A stretch of DNA of 64,000 nt from Nocardioides szechwanensis. Its GTDB lineage: Bacteria > Actinomycetota > Actinomycetes > Propionibacteriales > Nocardioidaceae. The notes below the pieces were generated by a model. It had not been told where the DNA came from, searched no databases, and saw only the letters and a list, made by a program, of their open reading frames with translations. The stretch covers positions 372,001-436,000 of the forward strand of contig NZ_FNIC01000003.1 of the NCBI RefSeq assembly GCF_900103935.1. The letters are read 5' to 3'. This document shows, one piece after another, positions 41,395-49,259 of this stretch; within the stretch, counting starts at the first letter, position 1; each line of letters begins with the position of its first letter. The position numbers and the translations under genes are program-made.

Positions 41395-41432
41395 AACTGC
41401 GATAATCGGTAACGCAGTTGCGAATATCGCAA
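41395..41432. promoter_or_regulatory. Paired palindromic operators upstream of the mce operon
   Basis: A perfect palindrome TTGCGA-ATA-TCGCAA (41418-41432) lies beside AACTGCG (41395-41401) and CGCAGTT (41413-41419), which form another inverted repeat with an 11-base spacer. The cores TGCGATAATCG (41398) and TGCGAATATCG (41419) start 21 bp apart, two helical turns. They lie between the divergent mce operon and the FAD oxidoreductase gene. The regulator is not identified. Confidence 0.7.
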
Positions 41433-41490
41433 ATGTACGGTGACTCCCGTCACCTGGCAAGACAACGACCGGGACCCCCTGGAGGTGACG

Positions 41491-42384
41491 ATGACCAGCG
41501 CAGTCGTGGTCGGCAGCGGCCCCAACGGGCTCGCCGCCGCGCTCACGCTGGCCACCGCCGGGGTCAGCGTCCGGGTGATCGAGGCGGCCGGGTCGCCCGG
41601 TGGCGGCACCCGCAGCGCCGAGCTCACGCTGCCCGGCCTCCTGCACGACGAGTGCTCGGCGTTCCATCCGCTGGCCGTCGACACCCCCTTCTCCCGGGCC
41701 GCCGGGCTGGACGCCCACGGGCTGGAGTGGTGCTGGCCGGAGATCCAGTACGCCCACCCGCTCGAGAGCGGTGACGGCGCCTCGGCCTGGCGCTCCGCGA
41801 CCGACACCGCCGCCGACCTGGGGCGCGACGGTCCCGCGTGGCAGGCGGTCTTCGGGGAGCTCGCCGACCGGCTCGACCGGATCAGCGAGGACCTGTTCGA
41901 GCCGATGCTGAGCCTGCCCCACCACCCACTCGACCTGGCGCTGTTCGGCTCGCTGTCGGCGCTCCCCGCCTCGCTGCTCGCGCGGCGGTGGCGCGGCCCG
42001 CGGGCGCAGGCGCACGGCGTGCACCCGGTCTACGCCTACGCGCACGTGCCCTCCGGCTGGCCCGGCGACGCGACCGCGCTCGTCGAGGCCCAGATCGAGC
42101 GGTTCGCTCCGGGGTTCGGCGAACGCGTGCTCGCCCGCCACGTGCGCGACGTCGCGGCGATGTCGTCGTACAACGCGAACTACGTGGGCGGCGACATCGT
42201 GACCGGCGCCAACACGCCGCGCCAGCTGGTGGCCCGGCCCCGGGCGGCGCTCGACCCCTACTGGCTCGGCACCGGCCTCCTCTACCTGTGCTCGGCGGCC
42301 ACGCCTCCCGGCGGCGGCGCGCACGGCATGTGCGGCTACAACGCGGCACATTCCGCCCTGCGGCGCCTCACCCGAAGGGGTTGA
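41491..42384 (+). CDS. NAD(P)/FAD-dependent oxidoreductase with missing middle (phytoene-desaturase-like)
   Basis: Family members are about 500 residues; this frame encodes only 297. The N-terminal Rossmann FAD site is intact (VVVGSGPNGLAAALTLATAG, residues 5-24, then EAAGSPGGGTRS), as is the C-terminal FAD-binding part (YVGGDIVTGANTP, then the terminal GGGAHGMCGYNAA). Between them, near residue 170-176 (WRGPRAQAHGVHPVYAYAHV), the roughly 200 residues of the substrate domain are absent without a frameshift. The product is probably inactive or an unusual mini-protein. GGAGG lies eight bases before ATG 41491, so it may still be translated. It diverges from the mce operon. Confidence 0.78.
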   Translation: MTSAVVVGSGPNGLAAALTLATAGVSVRVIEAAGSPGGGTRSAELTLPGLLHDECSAFHPLAVDTPFSRAAGLDAHGLEWCWPEIQYAHPLESGDGASAWRSATDTAADLGRDGPAWQAVFGELADRLDRISEDLFEPMLSLPHHPLDLALFGSLSALPASLLARRWRGPRAQAHGVHPVYAYAHVPSGWPGDATALVEAQIERFAPGFGERVLARHVRDVAAMSSYNANYVGGDIVTGANTPRQLVARPRAALDPYWLGTGLLYLCSAATPPGGGAHGMCGYNAAHSALRRLTRRG

Positions 42385-42426
42385 CCGCACTCCCGGCGCA
42401 CGCGATCCTGACGGTCCATCCCCCCG

Positions 42427-43854
42427 ATGAATCGCGAGACCCTCATGGTCGGCTCCCTCCGCCGGCGCTGCGCGGCGCTGCTCGCTGCCCTCCTGACGGC
42501 AGCCTGCCTCAGTGTCGTCACCGCACCCCCCGCCGCGGCGGCGGAGTCGTACGTCGTCAGCTACCCGCTGCCGGCGCGCTACTACGTCGACAGCAGCCAG
42601 TCGCTGACGGTCGGGGTCACGGACTTCGAGCCTGACGTCGATCCCGACCAGAACGTGCGCACCGCCGAGGTCCGCGCCGTCTACCCGGACGGCTCGTCGG
42701 TCGAGCACGAGGTGACGCTCACGCTCCTCGTCCCGTCGGCGACCGTCCCGTTCCCCACGCAGCGGCGGGCGCCCCTCGCCTACTCCGTGACGTTCTTCGA
42801 CGCCGACGGCGACTTCCTCGACCAGCGGGCCTTCACGGCAGAGATCATCGGCTGGCCCTCCGACCTGAAGGCCGGCTGGCCGACGGCGTCACGCATCCGC
42901 GAGCGCACGTCGTACGTCGTGCGCGGGCAGGTCGCGGGTGGGGCCCGGAAAGTGCTCGTGCAGCGCAAGGCCACCGGCACCTGGATCACGTTGGGGGCGG
43001 GGCAGTCCCAGGCCAACGGCAGCTACGCGGTGAAGGTCGACACCCGGTGGGTGACCACCCACCGGCTGCGGGCGCTGGTCACGGAGACCCGGACCCACAA
43101 CGCCGACGTGGCAGCGAAGCCGAGCGCGCTCACCGTGACCCGTTCCTACAAGCCCCGGCCGGGAACGGCCTGGAAGCCGATCCACAGCAGCGGCTTCCCG
43201 GGCCAGCGCTGGACTCCCTGCGGCGCCGCCCCGGGCGTGCTCACCTACCGGGTCAACCCGGCCCGAGCGCCGCGCGGCTACCTCGCGGAGATCCGCAAGG
43301 CGTTCGCCCAGGTCACGGCCGCCACCGGCTTCGGGTTCCGCTACGCCGGCACCACCACCCTCGTCCCGCTCAAGCCCGGCAGCCAGGCGATCACGCGCAA
43401 GGCCGACGTCACGATCGCCTACGCCACCGCGCGGATGGTCCCGGCGCTGCGCGGCGGGGTCATCGGGGTCTCCCCGGTCGCCTCGCAGTACGCCTACACC
43501 GACTGGTGGCGGGTCTTCGCGGCCGCGGTCGTGCTCGACACCCAGGCCGGGCTGGCGCCCGGCTTCGGGGGCGGCAAGGCCACCCGCGGCTCAGTCCTCA
43601 TCCACGAGCTCGGACACGTGATGGGGCTCGACCACGTCTCCGACCGGCGCCAGATCATGTACCCCGCCATCACCCGCGCCGAGGCCCGCTACGCCAACGG
43701 CGACCTCCGCGGCCTGGCGAACGTGGCGGTCTCGCGCGGCTGCTTCCCGTTCGAGCCCAACCCCTACGGCCGCGCCGGCTCCACCGCTACGGCTCGACGG
43801 CTTCCGCCAGGCCCCACCCGGACGGTCGTGCACACCGTCGGGCTCGCCCCCTGA
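42427..43854 (+). CDS. Secreted matrixin-like zinc metalloprotease
   Basis: A 475-residue exported protein. A signal peptide (basic SLRRR, hydrophobic stretch, cut near AAAAE around residue 39) is followed by beta-rich domains (40-250) and a zinc protease domain (about 260-450). The zinc motif is HELGHVMGLDH, with ligands His393, His397 and His403 and catalytic Glu394; the later IMYP supplies the Met-turn. This is the matrixin/metzincin pattern. It probably degrades extracellular protein or matures cell-surface proteins. ATG 42448 would give a tighter signal peptide than ATG 42427. It is 42 bp downstream of the deleted oxidoreductase. Confidence 0.88.
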   Translation: MNRETLMVGSLRRRCAALLAALLTAACLSVVTAPPAAAAESYVVSYPLPARYYVDSSQSLTVGVTDFEPDVDPDQNVRTAEVRAVYPDGSSVEHEVTLTLLVPSATVPFPTQRRAPLAYSVTFFDADGDFLDQRAFTAEIIGWPSDLKAGWPTASRIRERTSYVVRGQVAGGARKVLVQRKATGTWITLGAGQSQANGSYAVKVDTRWVTTHRLRALVTETRTHNADVAAKPSALTVTRSYKPRPGTAWKPIHSSGFPGQRWTPCGAAPGVLTYRVNPARAPRGYLAEIRKAFAQVTAATGFGFRYAGTTTLVPLKPGSQAITRKADVTIAYATARMVPALRGGVIGVSPVASQYAYTDWWRVFAAAVVLDTQAGLAPGFGGGKATRGSVLIHELGHVMGLDHVSDRRQIMYPAITRAEARYANGDLRGLANVAVSRGCFPFEPNPYGRAGSTATARRLPPGPTRTVVHTVGLAP

Positions 43855-43865
43855 CGCAGCCTCCG

Positions 43866-44213
43866 ATGAGCACCATCGCCGACTTCCTCGACCTGGCCGT
43901 CCAGCTCCCGGGAGTACGACATACCGACCACGGCCGCTACACCAAGCTCCAGGTGCACGCGCAGACGTTCGGCTACCTCTGGGAGCCCACCCGCACGGTG
44001 GGTCTCAAGCAGACGCGCTCCGAGCAGCTCGCCCTGGTCGCCGAGCGTCCCGACGTCTTCGAGGTGCAGTTCACCGCCGGGGCCTTCGGCTGGGTCGTGG
44101 TCTACCTCGACGGCGTCGAGCGCGACGAGCTGGCGGAGCTCACCTTCGAGGCGTGGCGCCTCACCGCCCCGTCCGCCGTCGTCGACGAGCGCGCGGACCG
44201 CCTGCCCACCTGA
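43866..44213 (+). CDS. MmcQ/YjbR-family protein
   Basis: A 115-residue protein of the MmcQ/YjbR group, a small fold related to DNA-binding double-wing proteins, role unknown. It shows the usual FLDLAVQLPGV start, KLQVHAQTFGYLW and QTRSEQLALVAERPDVFEV, and ends in an acidic-basic helix (ELAELTFEAWRLTAP). It lies 11 bp behind the protease gene. ATG 43866 gives the family N-terminus; the frame also runs back through the protease gene as a shadow. Confidence 0.82.
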   Translation: MSTIADFLDLAVQLPGVRHTDHGRYTKLQVHAQTFGYLWEPTRTVGLKQTRSEQLALVAERPDVFEVQFTAGAFGWVVVYLDGVERDELAELTFEAWRLTAPSAVVDERADRLPT

Positions 44214-44220
44214 GCCCACG

Positions 44221-44226
44221 TAGCCT
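44221..44226 (+). promoter_or_regulatory. -10-like box of selO (leaderless type)
   Basis: TAGCCT lies six bases before GTG 44233, the same arrangement as at the cupin and adenylate cyclase genes. No ribosome-binding site is present. Confidence 0.35.
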
Positions 44227-44232
44227 CGTGGT

Positions 44233-45708
44233 GTGAGCGTCCTTCCCGCACCGACCGTCGTACTCGGCGACAGCTTCGCGCGCGAGCTTCCCGAGCTCGC
44301 TCTGGCGTGGCAGGCGGAGGCCGCTCCCGACCCGCGGGTCCTCGTGCTCAACGAGCCGCTGGCCACCGAGCTCGGCATCGACCCCGCGGCCCTACGCTCC
44401 CCCGAGGGCGCCCGTCTGCTGGTCGGGAACCTGGTGCCCGAGGGCGCCCAGCCCGTGGCCCAGGTCTACGCCGGTCACCAGTTCGGCGGCTTCAGCCCGC
44501 GCCTCGGCGACGGCCGGGCCCTGCTGCTCGGCGAGCTGACCGACGTACAGGGCCGGCTGCGCGACCTCCACCTCAAGGGCTCCGGCCGTACGCCGTTCGC
44601 GCGCGGCGGCGACGGGCTGGCCGCGGTCGGCCCGATGCTGCGTGAGTACGTCGTCAGCGAGGCGATGCACGCCCTCGGCATCCCCACGACCCGCGCGCTG
44701 TCCGTGGTCGCGACCGGCCGCAAGGTCCAGCGCGAGACAGTGCTGCCGGGCGCCGTACTCACCCGCGTGGCCAGCAGCCACCTGCGGGTCGGCAGCTTCC
44801 AGTACGCCGCGGCGCAGGGCGACGTCGACCTCACCCGCCGTCTCGCCGACCACGCGATCGCCCGCCACCACCCGCACGCGGCCGACGCGGAGCAGCCCTA
44901 CCGCGCGTTCTTCGAGTCGGTCGTCGCGGCGCAGGCGTCACTGCTCGCGCAGTGGATGAACGTCGGCTTCGTCCACGGCGTCATGAACACCGACAACATG
45001 ACGATCTCCGGCGAGACCATCGACTACGGGCCGTGCGCGTTCATGGAGGCCTTCGACCCGGCCACCGTCTACAGCTCGATCGACGAGGGCGGTCGCTACG
45101 CCTACGGCAACCAGCCCCTCATCGCCGAGTGGAACCTCGCCCGGCTCGCCGAGGCGCTGCTCCCCCTGCTCGACGACGACCAGGAGCAGGCGGTCGCGTT
45201 GGCGGTCGAGTCGCTCGGCACGTTCAGGCCGGCGTACTCCGACGCCTGGACCCGCAGCATCCACGCCAAGCTCGGCCTTCCCGAGGGCCCAGTCGACAAC
45301 GGGGCCGACGATGTCGCGCAGCCCCTCGTCGGTGACCTGCTCGACCTGATGAAGACCAGTCGGGTCGACCACACGTCGTTCTTCCGTGCCCTCGGGGCCG
45401 CCGCCCGCGGTGACGCCGAGCCGGCCCGCAGCCTGGTGCTCGACCTCGCCGGCTTCGACGCCTGGGCGGAACGGTGGCGAGCCCTCGGGCCAGACGCCGA
45501 CGCGATGGACCGGGTCAACCCCGTCTACATCGCGCGCAACCACCTCGTCGAGGAGGCGCTCGACGCCGGCACCGAGGGCGACCTCGGCCCGCTCGAGCGG
45601 TTGCTCGAGGCCGTCACCGCGCCGTACGACGAGCGCCCCGGCCTGGAGCGCTACGCCGCCCCGGCGCCCGACGACTTCGGCGACTACACGACCTACTGCG
45701 GGACCTGA
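44233..45708 (+). CDS. selO: SelO (YdiU/UPF0061) protein adenylyltransferase
   Basis: A 491-residue pseudokinase-fold enzyme that transfers AMP from ATP to Ser, Thr or Tyr of target proteins, linked to redox stress in other bacteria. Conserved runs: [40 protein letters not shown] with the nucleotide-binding Lys, [18 protein letters not shown], and the active-site loop [25 protein letters not shown] with the metal-binding Asn and Asp. Length is normal. GTG 44233 gives the family start and has a leaderless -10 box upstream. Its last 16 bases overlap the convergent PspC-domain gene. Confidence 0.95.
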   Translation: MSVLPAPTVVLGDSFARELPELALAWQAEAAPDPRVLVLNEPLATELGIDPAALRSPEGARLLVGNLVPEGAQPVAQVYAGHQFGGFSPRLGDGRALLLGELTDVQGRLRDLHLKGSGRTPFARGGDGLAAVGPMLREYVVSEAMHALGIPTTRALSVVATGRKVQRETVLPGAVLTRVASSHLRVGSFQYAAAQGDVDLTRRLADHAIARHHPHAADAEQPYRAFFESVVAAQASLLAQWMNVGFVHGVMNTDNMTISGETIDYGPCAFMEAFDPATVYSSIDEGGRYAYGNQPLIAEWNLARLAEALLPLLDDDQEQAVALAVESLGTFRPAYSDAWTRSIHAKLGLPEGPVDNGADDVAQPLVGDLLDLMKTSRVDHTSFFRALGAAARGDAEPARSLVLDLAGFDAWAERWRALGPDADAMDRVNPVYIARNHLVEEALDAGTEGDLGPLERLLEAVTAPYDERPGLERYAAPAPDDFGDYTTYCGT

Positions 45709-45953
45709 CCGGGGTACGGCTGGCCCGGCCCGGCCACGACGGTCTCCTCCGACGGCATCAGGATCCACAGGATCGGGTAGATCAGGATCTGGCTGCCGGG
45801 AACGACCATCAGGACCAGCACGAACAGCAGCCGTGCCATCCAGGCGCTCATCCCGAAGCGGCGGCCGATGCCGGCGCACACGCCACCCAGGATGCGGTCG
45901 CCGCGCGGTCGGACCAGGCCTTGCTGGGCGAAGCTCTGCTGGATGGTGTTCAT
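45693..45953 (-). CDS. PspC-domain membrane protein
   Basis: An 86-residue protein with a single PspC domain: [20 protein letters not shown] then a long hydrophobic hairpin (about 40-68) ending in LWILMPSE. PspC proteins take part in envelope-stress responses. The C-terminus is Pro-Gly-rich. ATG 45953 has GGAG 11 bases upstream. The gene is convergent with selO (16-bp overlap) and divergent from the DUF1918 gene. Confidence 0.88.
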   Translation of the reverse strand: MNTIQQSFAQQGLVRPRGDRILGGVCAGIGRRFGMSAWMARLLFVLVLMVVPGSQILIYPILWILMPSEETVVAGPGQPYPGQVPQ

Positions 45954-46103
45954 GGGGGTCGTGCTCCTTCGGTCGTGGCCGGGGTGTCTCCCCGACGACT
46001 CCAGTCTTGCTCGCACCGACGCCAGGTTCCATCGGGTGTGGCCCTGGTCCGACCCTGAGAGACCCGCGTCACATCCCAAGCGGGGCTGGCGAAACTCCCA
46101 GGT

Positions 46104-46145
46104 GGCAGGGGACCAACGTCCCTGCCCGAACCTGTCTAAGACAGG
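46104..46145. promoter_or_regulatory. Two adjacent inverted repeats upstream of the DUF1918 gene
   Basis: GGCAGGGGAC (46104-46113) pairs with GTCCCTGCC (46118-46126) with one bulged G. Immediately after comes the perfect palindrome CCTGTC-TAA-GACAGG (46131-46145). They lie in the 231-bp divergent region between the PspC and DUF1918 genes. Operators or a leader structure are possible; the rest of the region shows nothing distinct. Confidence 0.5.
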
Positions 46146-46184
46146 CATCTTTGTAGGTGAAACCAGCAACCAGGAGACACTGCG

Positions 46185-46415
46185 ATGTATGCACATGAGG
46201 GCGACCGGATCGTCGTCCGAGGCCACCACTTCGACCAGCCCGAGCGCGAGGCCGAGGTGCTCGACGTCGAGCACGAGGACGGCCGTCCGCCGTACCAGGT
46301 CAGGTGGGTCGACACCGGCGACGAGGAGCTCTACCACCCCTGCCCCGACGCGATCATCGACCACGTGGGACCGCAGTACCCGCCCGAGTACGAGCCCCAG
46401 CTCGTCTGCAGCTGA
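46185..46415 (+). CDS. DUF1918-family protein
   Basis: A 76-residue protein matching the DUF1918 pattern: AHEGDRIVVRGHHFDQPERE, AEVLDVEHEDGRPPYQVRWV, DTGDEELYHPCPDA. It forms a small SH3-like beta barrel in known relatives; the role is unknown. CAGGAGA lies about nine bases before ATG 46185. It converges on lutC with 15 bp between the stops. The two inverted repeats upstream suggest regulated expression. Confidence 0.88.
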   Translation: MYAHEGDRIVVRGHHFDQPEREAEVLDVEHEDGRPPYQVRWVDTGDEELYHPCPDAIIDHVGPQYPPEYEPQLVCS

Positions 46416-46430
46416 CCTGACGTCGGCCCG

Positions 46431-47033
46431 TCAGCCGACGACGATCACGTGCAGGACCCGAGGTCCGTGGACGCCCTCGACCCGGTCGAGCTCGATGTCG
46501 CTGGTGGCTGAGGGACCGCTGATCCAGGTCAACGGCCGGCTCGGGTCGAGCAGGACGATGGCGTCCGGGACGTCGGGCACCACCTGGTCGGAGCGGACGA
46601 TGCACACGTGCTTGTCGGGGACCAGGCTGATCGCTCGCCGGCCCTGACCTGCGCCGTGGTCGAGCACGATGGTGCCCGTCTCCGCGATCCCCACCCGTGC
46701 CTCGGTGACCACGGCGTCGAAGCCGTCCAGTTCGAGCGCGGACAGGACTCGACCGTCGGCGCCGTCCACGACAGCACCCTCCACGTCGACGGACAGCCCA
46801 GCGGGCACGACGACCCGCGACCCGGCCGGAAGCGCCGCCGCGACGGCCTCAGCGAGACCGGCCTCGGCGCACCGCTCGACGACGGCGCGGTAGTCGGCCA
46901 CGCGCTCCGCGAAGAGACCGACCACGTCGGGCCGGGCAGTGACGACGGGAGCAACCACCGGCTCGCGGTCCGGCTCCACCTCGGCCAGCGCAACGCGGAC
47001 TCGCGCGAGGATCTCGTCGCGGGCGCTGGTCAC
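46431..47033 (-). CDS. lutC: LutC-like LUD-domain protein, L-lactate oxidation
   Basis: A 200-residue LUD-domain subunit of the LutABC L-lactate dehydrogenase complex, which oxidises L-lactate to pyruvate. Signs: SARDEILARVRVALAEVEPD start, ARVGIAETGTIVLDHG and RAISLVPDKHVCIVRSDQVV, then SGPSATSDIELDRVEGVHGP, the conserved LUD C-terminus. GTG 47033 overlaps lutB by four bases. It is the last gene of the run that begins with the rhamnose importer. Confidence 0.92.
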   Translation of the reverse strand: MTSARDEILARVRVALAEVEPDREPVVAPVVTARPDVVGLFAERVADYRAVVERCAEAGLAEAVAAALPAGSRVVVPAGLSVDVEGAVVDGADGRVLSALELDGFDAVVTEARVGIAETGTIVLDHGAGQGRRAISLVPDKHVCIVRSDQVVPDVPDAIVLLDPSRPLTWISGPSATSDIELDRVEGVHGPRVLHVIVVG

Positions 47034-48511
47034 CGTCGGCCTCCGTCGGTGCGCTTCCACCAGGCGCGGAACGACTCGGCCGGCGGGGCGGGCAGGTCGC
47101 GCGCGGAGGTCCAGGCCGACGCGCCGGGACCGGGGATCCGGCCCGCGGCCCGTCGACCACCGGGGAGCGTGGCCCGGCCGAAGCGGCCGAGTACCCGGCC
47201 GGCCAGCCCTGACACCTTCTCGACCGCGGCCAGGCGGCGAGCGTCGCTGAAGGCGTACGCCGCCGCCTTCATGGCGACCGCCTCGGCCTTGGGCACGGTG
47301 TCGTCGCGGTGCCCGTCCACGACCTTCGAGCGCAGGTGGACGAGCACCTCGGGGATGTCGATCCGCACCGGGCAGGCCTCGAAGCAGGCGCCGCACAGGG
47401 AGGAGGCGTAGGGCAGGGAGTCGGTCTGCGGGTCGCCGGTCCCCTTGAGCAGCGGGTTCAGGATGGCGCCGATCGGTCCCGGGTAGACGGAGCCGTACGC
47501 ATGCCCACCAGTGCGCTCGTAGACGGGGCAGACGTTGAGGCAGGCCGAGCAGCGGATGCAGCGCAGCGCCTGGCGGCCGACGTCGTCGGCCAGCGCGCGG
47601 GTGCGTCCGTTGTCGAGCAGTACGACGTGCACCTCCTGCGGACCGTCGCCGGGAGTGACCCCGCTCCAGGTGGACGTGTAGGGGTTCATCCGCTCGCCGG
47701 TCGAGGAGCGCGGCAGCAGCCGGAGCAGCGGGTCGAGCTCGGCCCAGGTCGGGACCACCTTCTCGATCCCGACGACGGAGACCAGGACCTCGGGGAGGGT
47801 CAGGCACATCCGGCCGTTGCCCTCGGACTCGACGACGACCAGGGTCCCGGTCTCGGCGATCGCGAAGTTGGCGCCGGAGACGGCGACCTTGGCGCGCAGG
47901 AACTTCTCGCGCAGGTGCTCGCGTGCCGCGCCGGCCAGCACGGCCGGGTCGTCGGTGAGGTCCGCCGGGGCGGGCCGGCCGGCGCCGCCCATCTCCCTGA
48001 GGAAGATCTCGCGGATCTCCGCCCGGTTGCGGTGGATCGCCGGGACCAGGATGTGGGAGGGCAGGTCGTCGCCCAGCTGCACGATGAGCTCGGCGAGGTC
48101 GGTCTCCCAGGCGGCGATGCCCTCCTCGGCGAGCGCCTCGTTGAGGCCGATCTCCTGGGTGACCATCGACTTCACCTTGACGACCTCGTCGACGCCGTGC
48201 GCCTTGGCCACGGTCGCGACGATCGCGCACGCCTCGGCCGCGTCGCGCGCCCAGTGGACGGTCGCGCCGCCAGCGGTCAGTGCGGCCTCGAGGTCGACGA
48301 GATGGGTCCCCAGGTCGCGCAGGGCCCGGTCCTTGACCGCGGCGCCGGCGAGCCGGAGCTCCTCCCAGTTCTCCACCTCGGCCACGACCGCGGCCCGCTT
48401 CGCGCGGATCACTCCGGTCGCGTGGGCGAGGTTGTGGCGCAGCTGCGTGTCGGCCAGGGCTGCGCGCGCCGCAGCCGGGAAGGCCGGCATCCCCACGAAG
48501 GTGCGGCTCAT
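47030..48511 (-). CDS. lutB: LutB-like iron-sulfur protein, L-lactate oxidation
   Basis: A 493-residue iron-sulfur subunit. The N-terminal LUD domain (about 60-300) includes VKVKSMVTQEIGLNEALAE and ETGTLVVVESEGNGRMCLTL. Two ferredoxin-like 4Fe-4S sites follow: CIRCSACLNVCPVY and CGACFEACPVRIDIPEVL. Electrons from lactate pass through these clusters. ATG 48511 overlaps the lutA stop by four bases. The C-terminal tail (LPAPPAESFRAWWKR) is the family's usual end. Confidence 0.94.
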   Translation of the reverse strand: MSRTFVGMPAFPAAARAALADTQLRHNLAHATGVIRAKRAAVVAEVENWEELRLAGAAVKDRALRDLGTHLVDLEAALTAGGATVHWARDAAEACAIVATVAKAHGVDEVVKVKSMVTQEIGLNEALAEEGIAAWETDLAELIVQLGDDLPSHILVPAIHRNRAEIREIFLREMGGAGRPAPADLTDDPAVLAGAAREHLREKFLRAKVAVSGANFAIAETGTLVVVESEGNGRMCLTLPEVLVSVVGIEKVVPTWAELDPLLRLLPRSSTGERMNPYTSTWSGVTPGDGPQEVHVVLLDNGRTRALADDVGRQALRCIRCSACLNVCPVYERTGGHAYGSVYPGPIGAILNPLLKGTGDPQTDSLPYASSLCGACFEACPVRIDIPEVLVHLRSKVVDGHRDDTVPKAEAVAMKAAAYAFSDARRLAAVEKVSGLAGRVLGRFGRATLPGGRRAAGRIPGPGASAWTSARDLPAPPAESFRAWWKRTDGGRR

Positions 48512-49254
48512 CCGCGCACCTGGGCGGTCTCGGTGGCGGCCAGGATCTCGGCGAGGTGCATCACGCGTACGCCGGACTGTTGGCGCGACAGCATCCCGCC
48601 GACGTGCATCAGGCACGAGCTGTCGCCCGCGACCAGCACCTCGGCACCGGTCTCGCGGACGTGGCGGGCCTTGTCGGCGCCCATCGCGACCGAGGTGTCG
48701 GCGTTCTTGACCGCGAACGTGCCGCCGAACCCGCAACACTCCTCCGCGGACGGCAGGTCGACCAGCCGGATCCCGCGCACCTGCTCCAGAAGCCGCTGCG
48801 GCCGGTCGCCGACCCCCAGCATCCGCAGCGAGTGACAGGTGGGGTGGTAGGTCACCCGGTGCGGGAAGTAGGCACCGACGTCGGTCACGCCGAGCACGTC
48901 GACCAGGAACTCGCTGAGCTCGTAGGTCTTCGGCGACGTCTCGGCCACGGCGGCCACGAGGTCCGGGTCCCCCGAGCGACGGGCGACCAGCGCGTGCTGG
49001 TGACGTGCGGACCCCGCGCACGAGCCCGACGGCGTCACGATCGCGTCGTACCCCGCGAACGCGTCGACGAAGGTGCGCACCACCGGGACCGCCTCGTCGA
49101 GGTAGCCGGTGTTGACCATCGGCTGCGCGCAGCAGGTCTGGGCCGCGGGGAACTCCACGTCGACCCCCAGCCGCCTCAGCAGCGTGACGACCGCCTTCCC
49201 CGTCTCCGGAAACATCGCGTCGTTGACGCAGGTGACCATCAGGGCGACGCGCAT
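48508..49254 (-). CDS. lutA: LutA-like (Fe-S)-binding protein, L-lactate oxidation
   Basis: A 248-residue protein of the CCG-domain type, catalytic-core partner of LutB and LutC. Two Cys-rich motifs are evident: AQTCCAQPMVNTGY and SAEECCGFGGTFAVKN, plus VTYHPTCHSLRMLG. ATG 49254 lies five bases after the rhamnulokinase stop, so lut genes are transcribed with the rhamnose genes. Its job here would be to burn the L-lactate formed from lactaldehyde. Confidence 0.94.
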   Translation of the reverse strand: MRVALMVTCVNDAMFPETGKAVVTLLRRLGVDVEFPAAQTCCAQPMVNTGYLDEAVPVVRTFVDAFAGYDAIVTPSGSCAGSARHQHALVARRSGDPDLVAAVAETSPKTYELSEFLVDVLGVTDVGAYFPHRVTYHPTCHSLRMLGVGDRPQRLLEQVRGIRLVDLPSAEECCGFGGTFAVKNADTSVAMGADKARHVRETGAEVLVAGDSSCLMHVGGMLSRQQSGVRVMHLAEILAATETAQVRG

Positions 49255-49259
49255 GGAGC

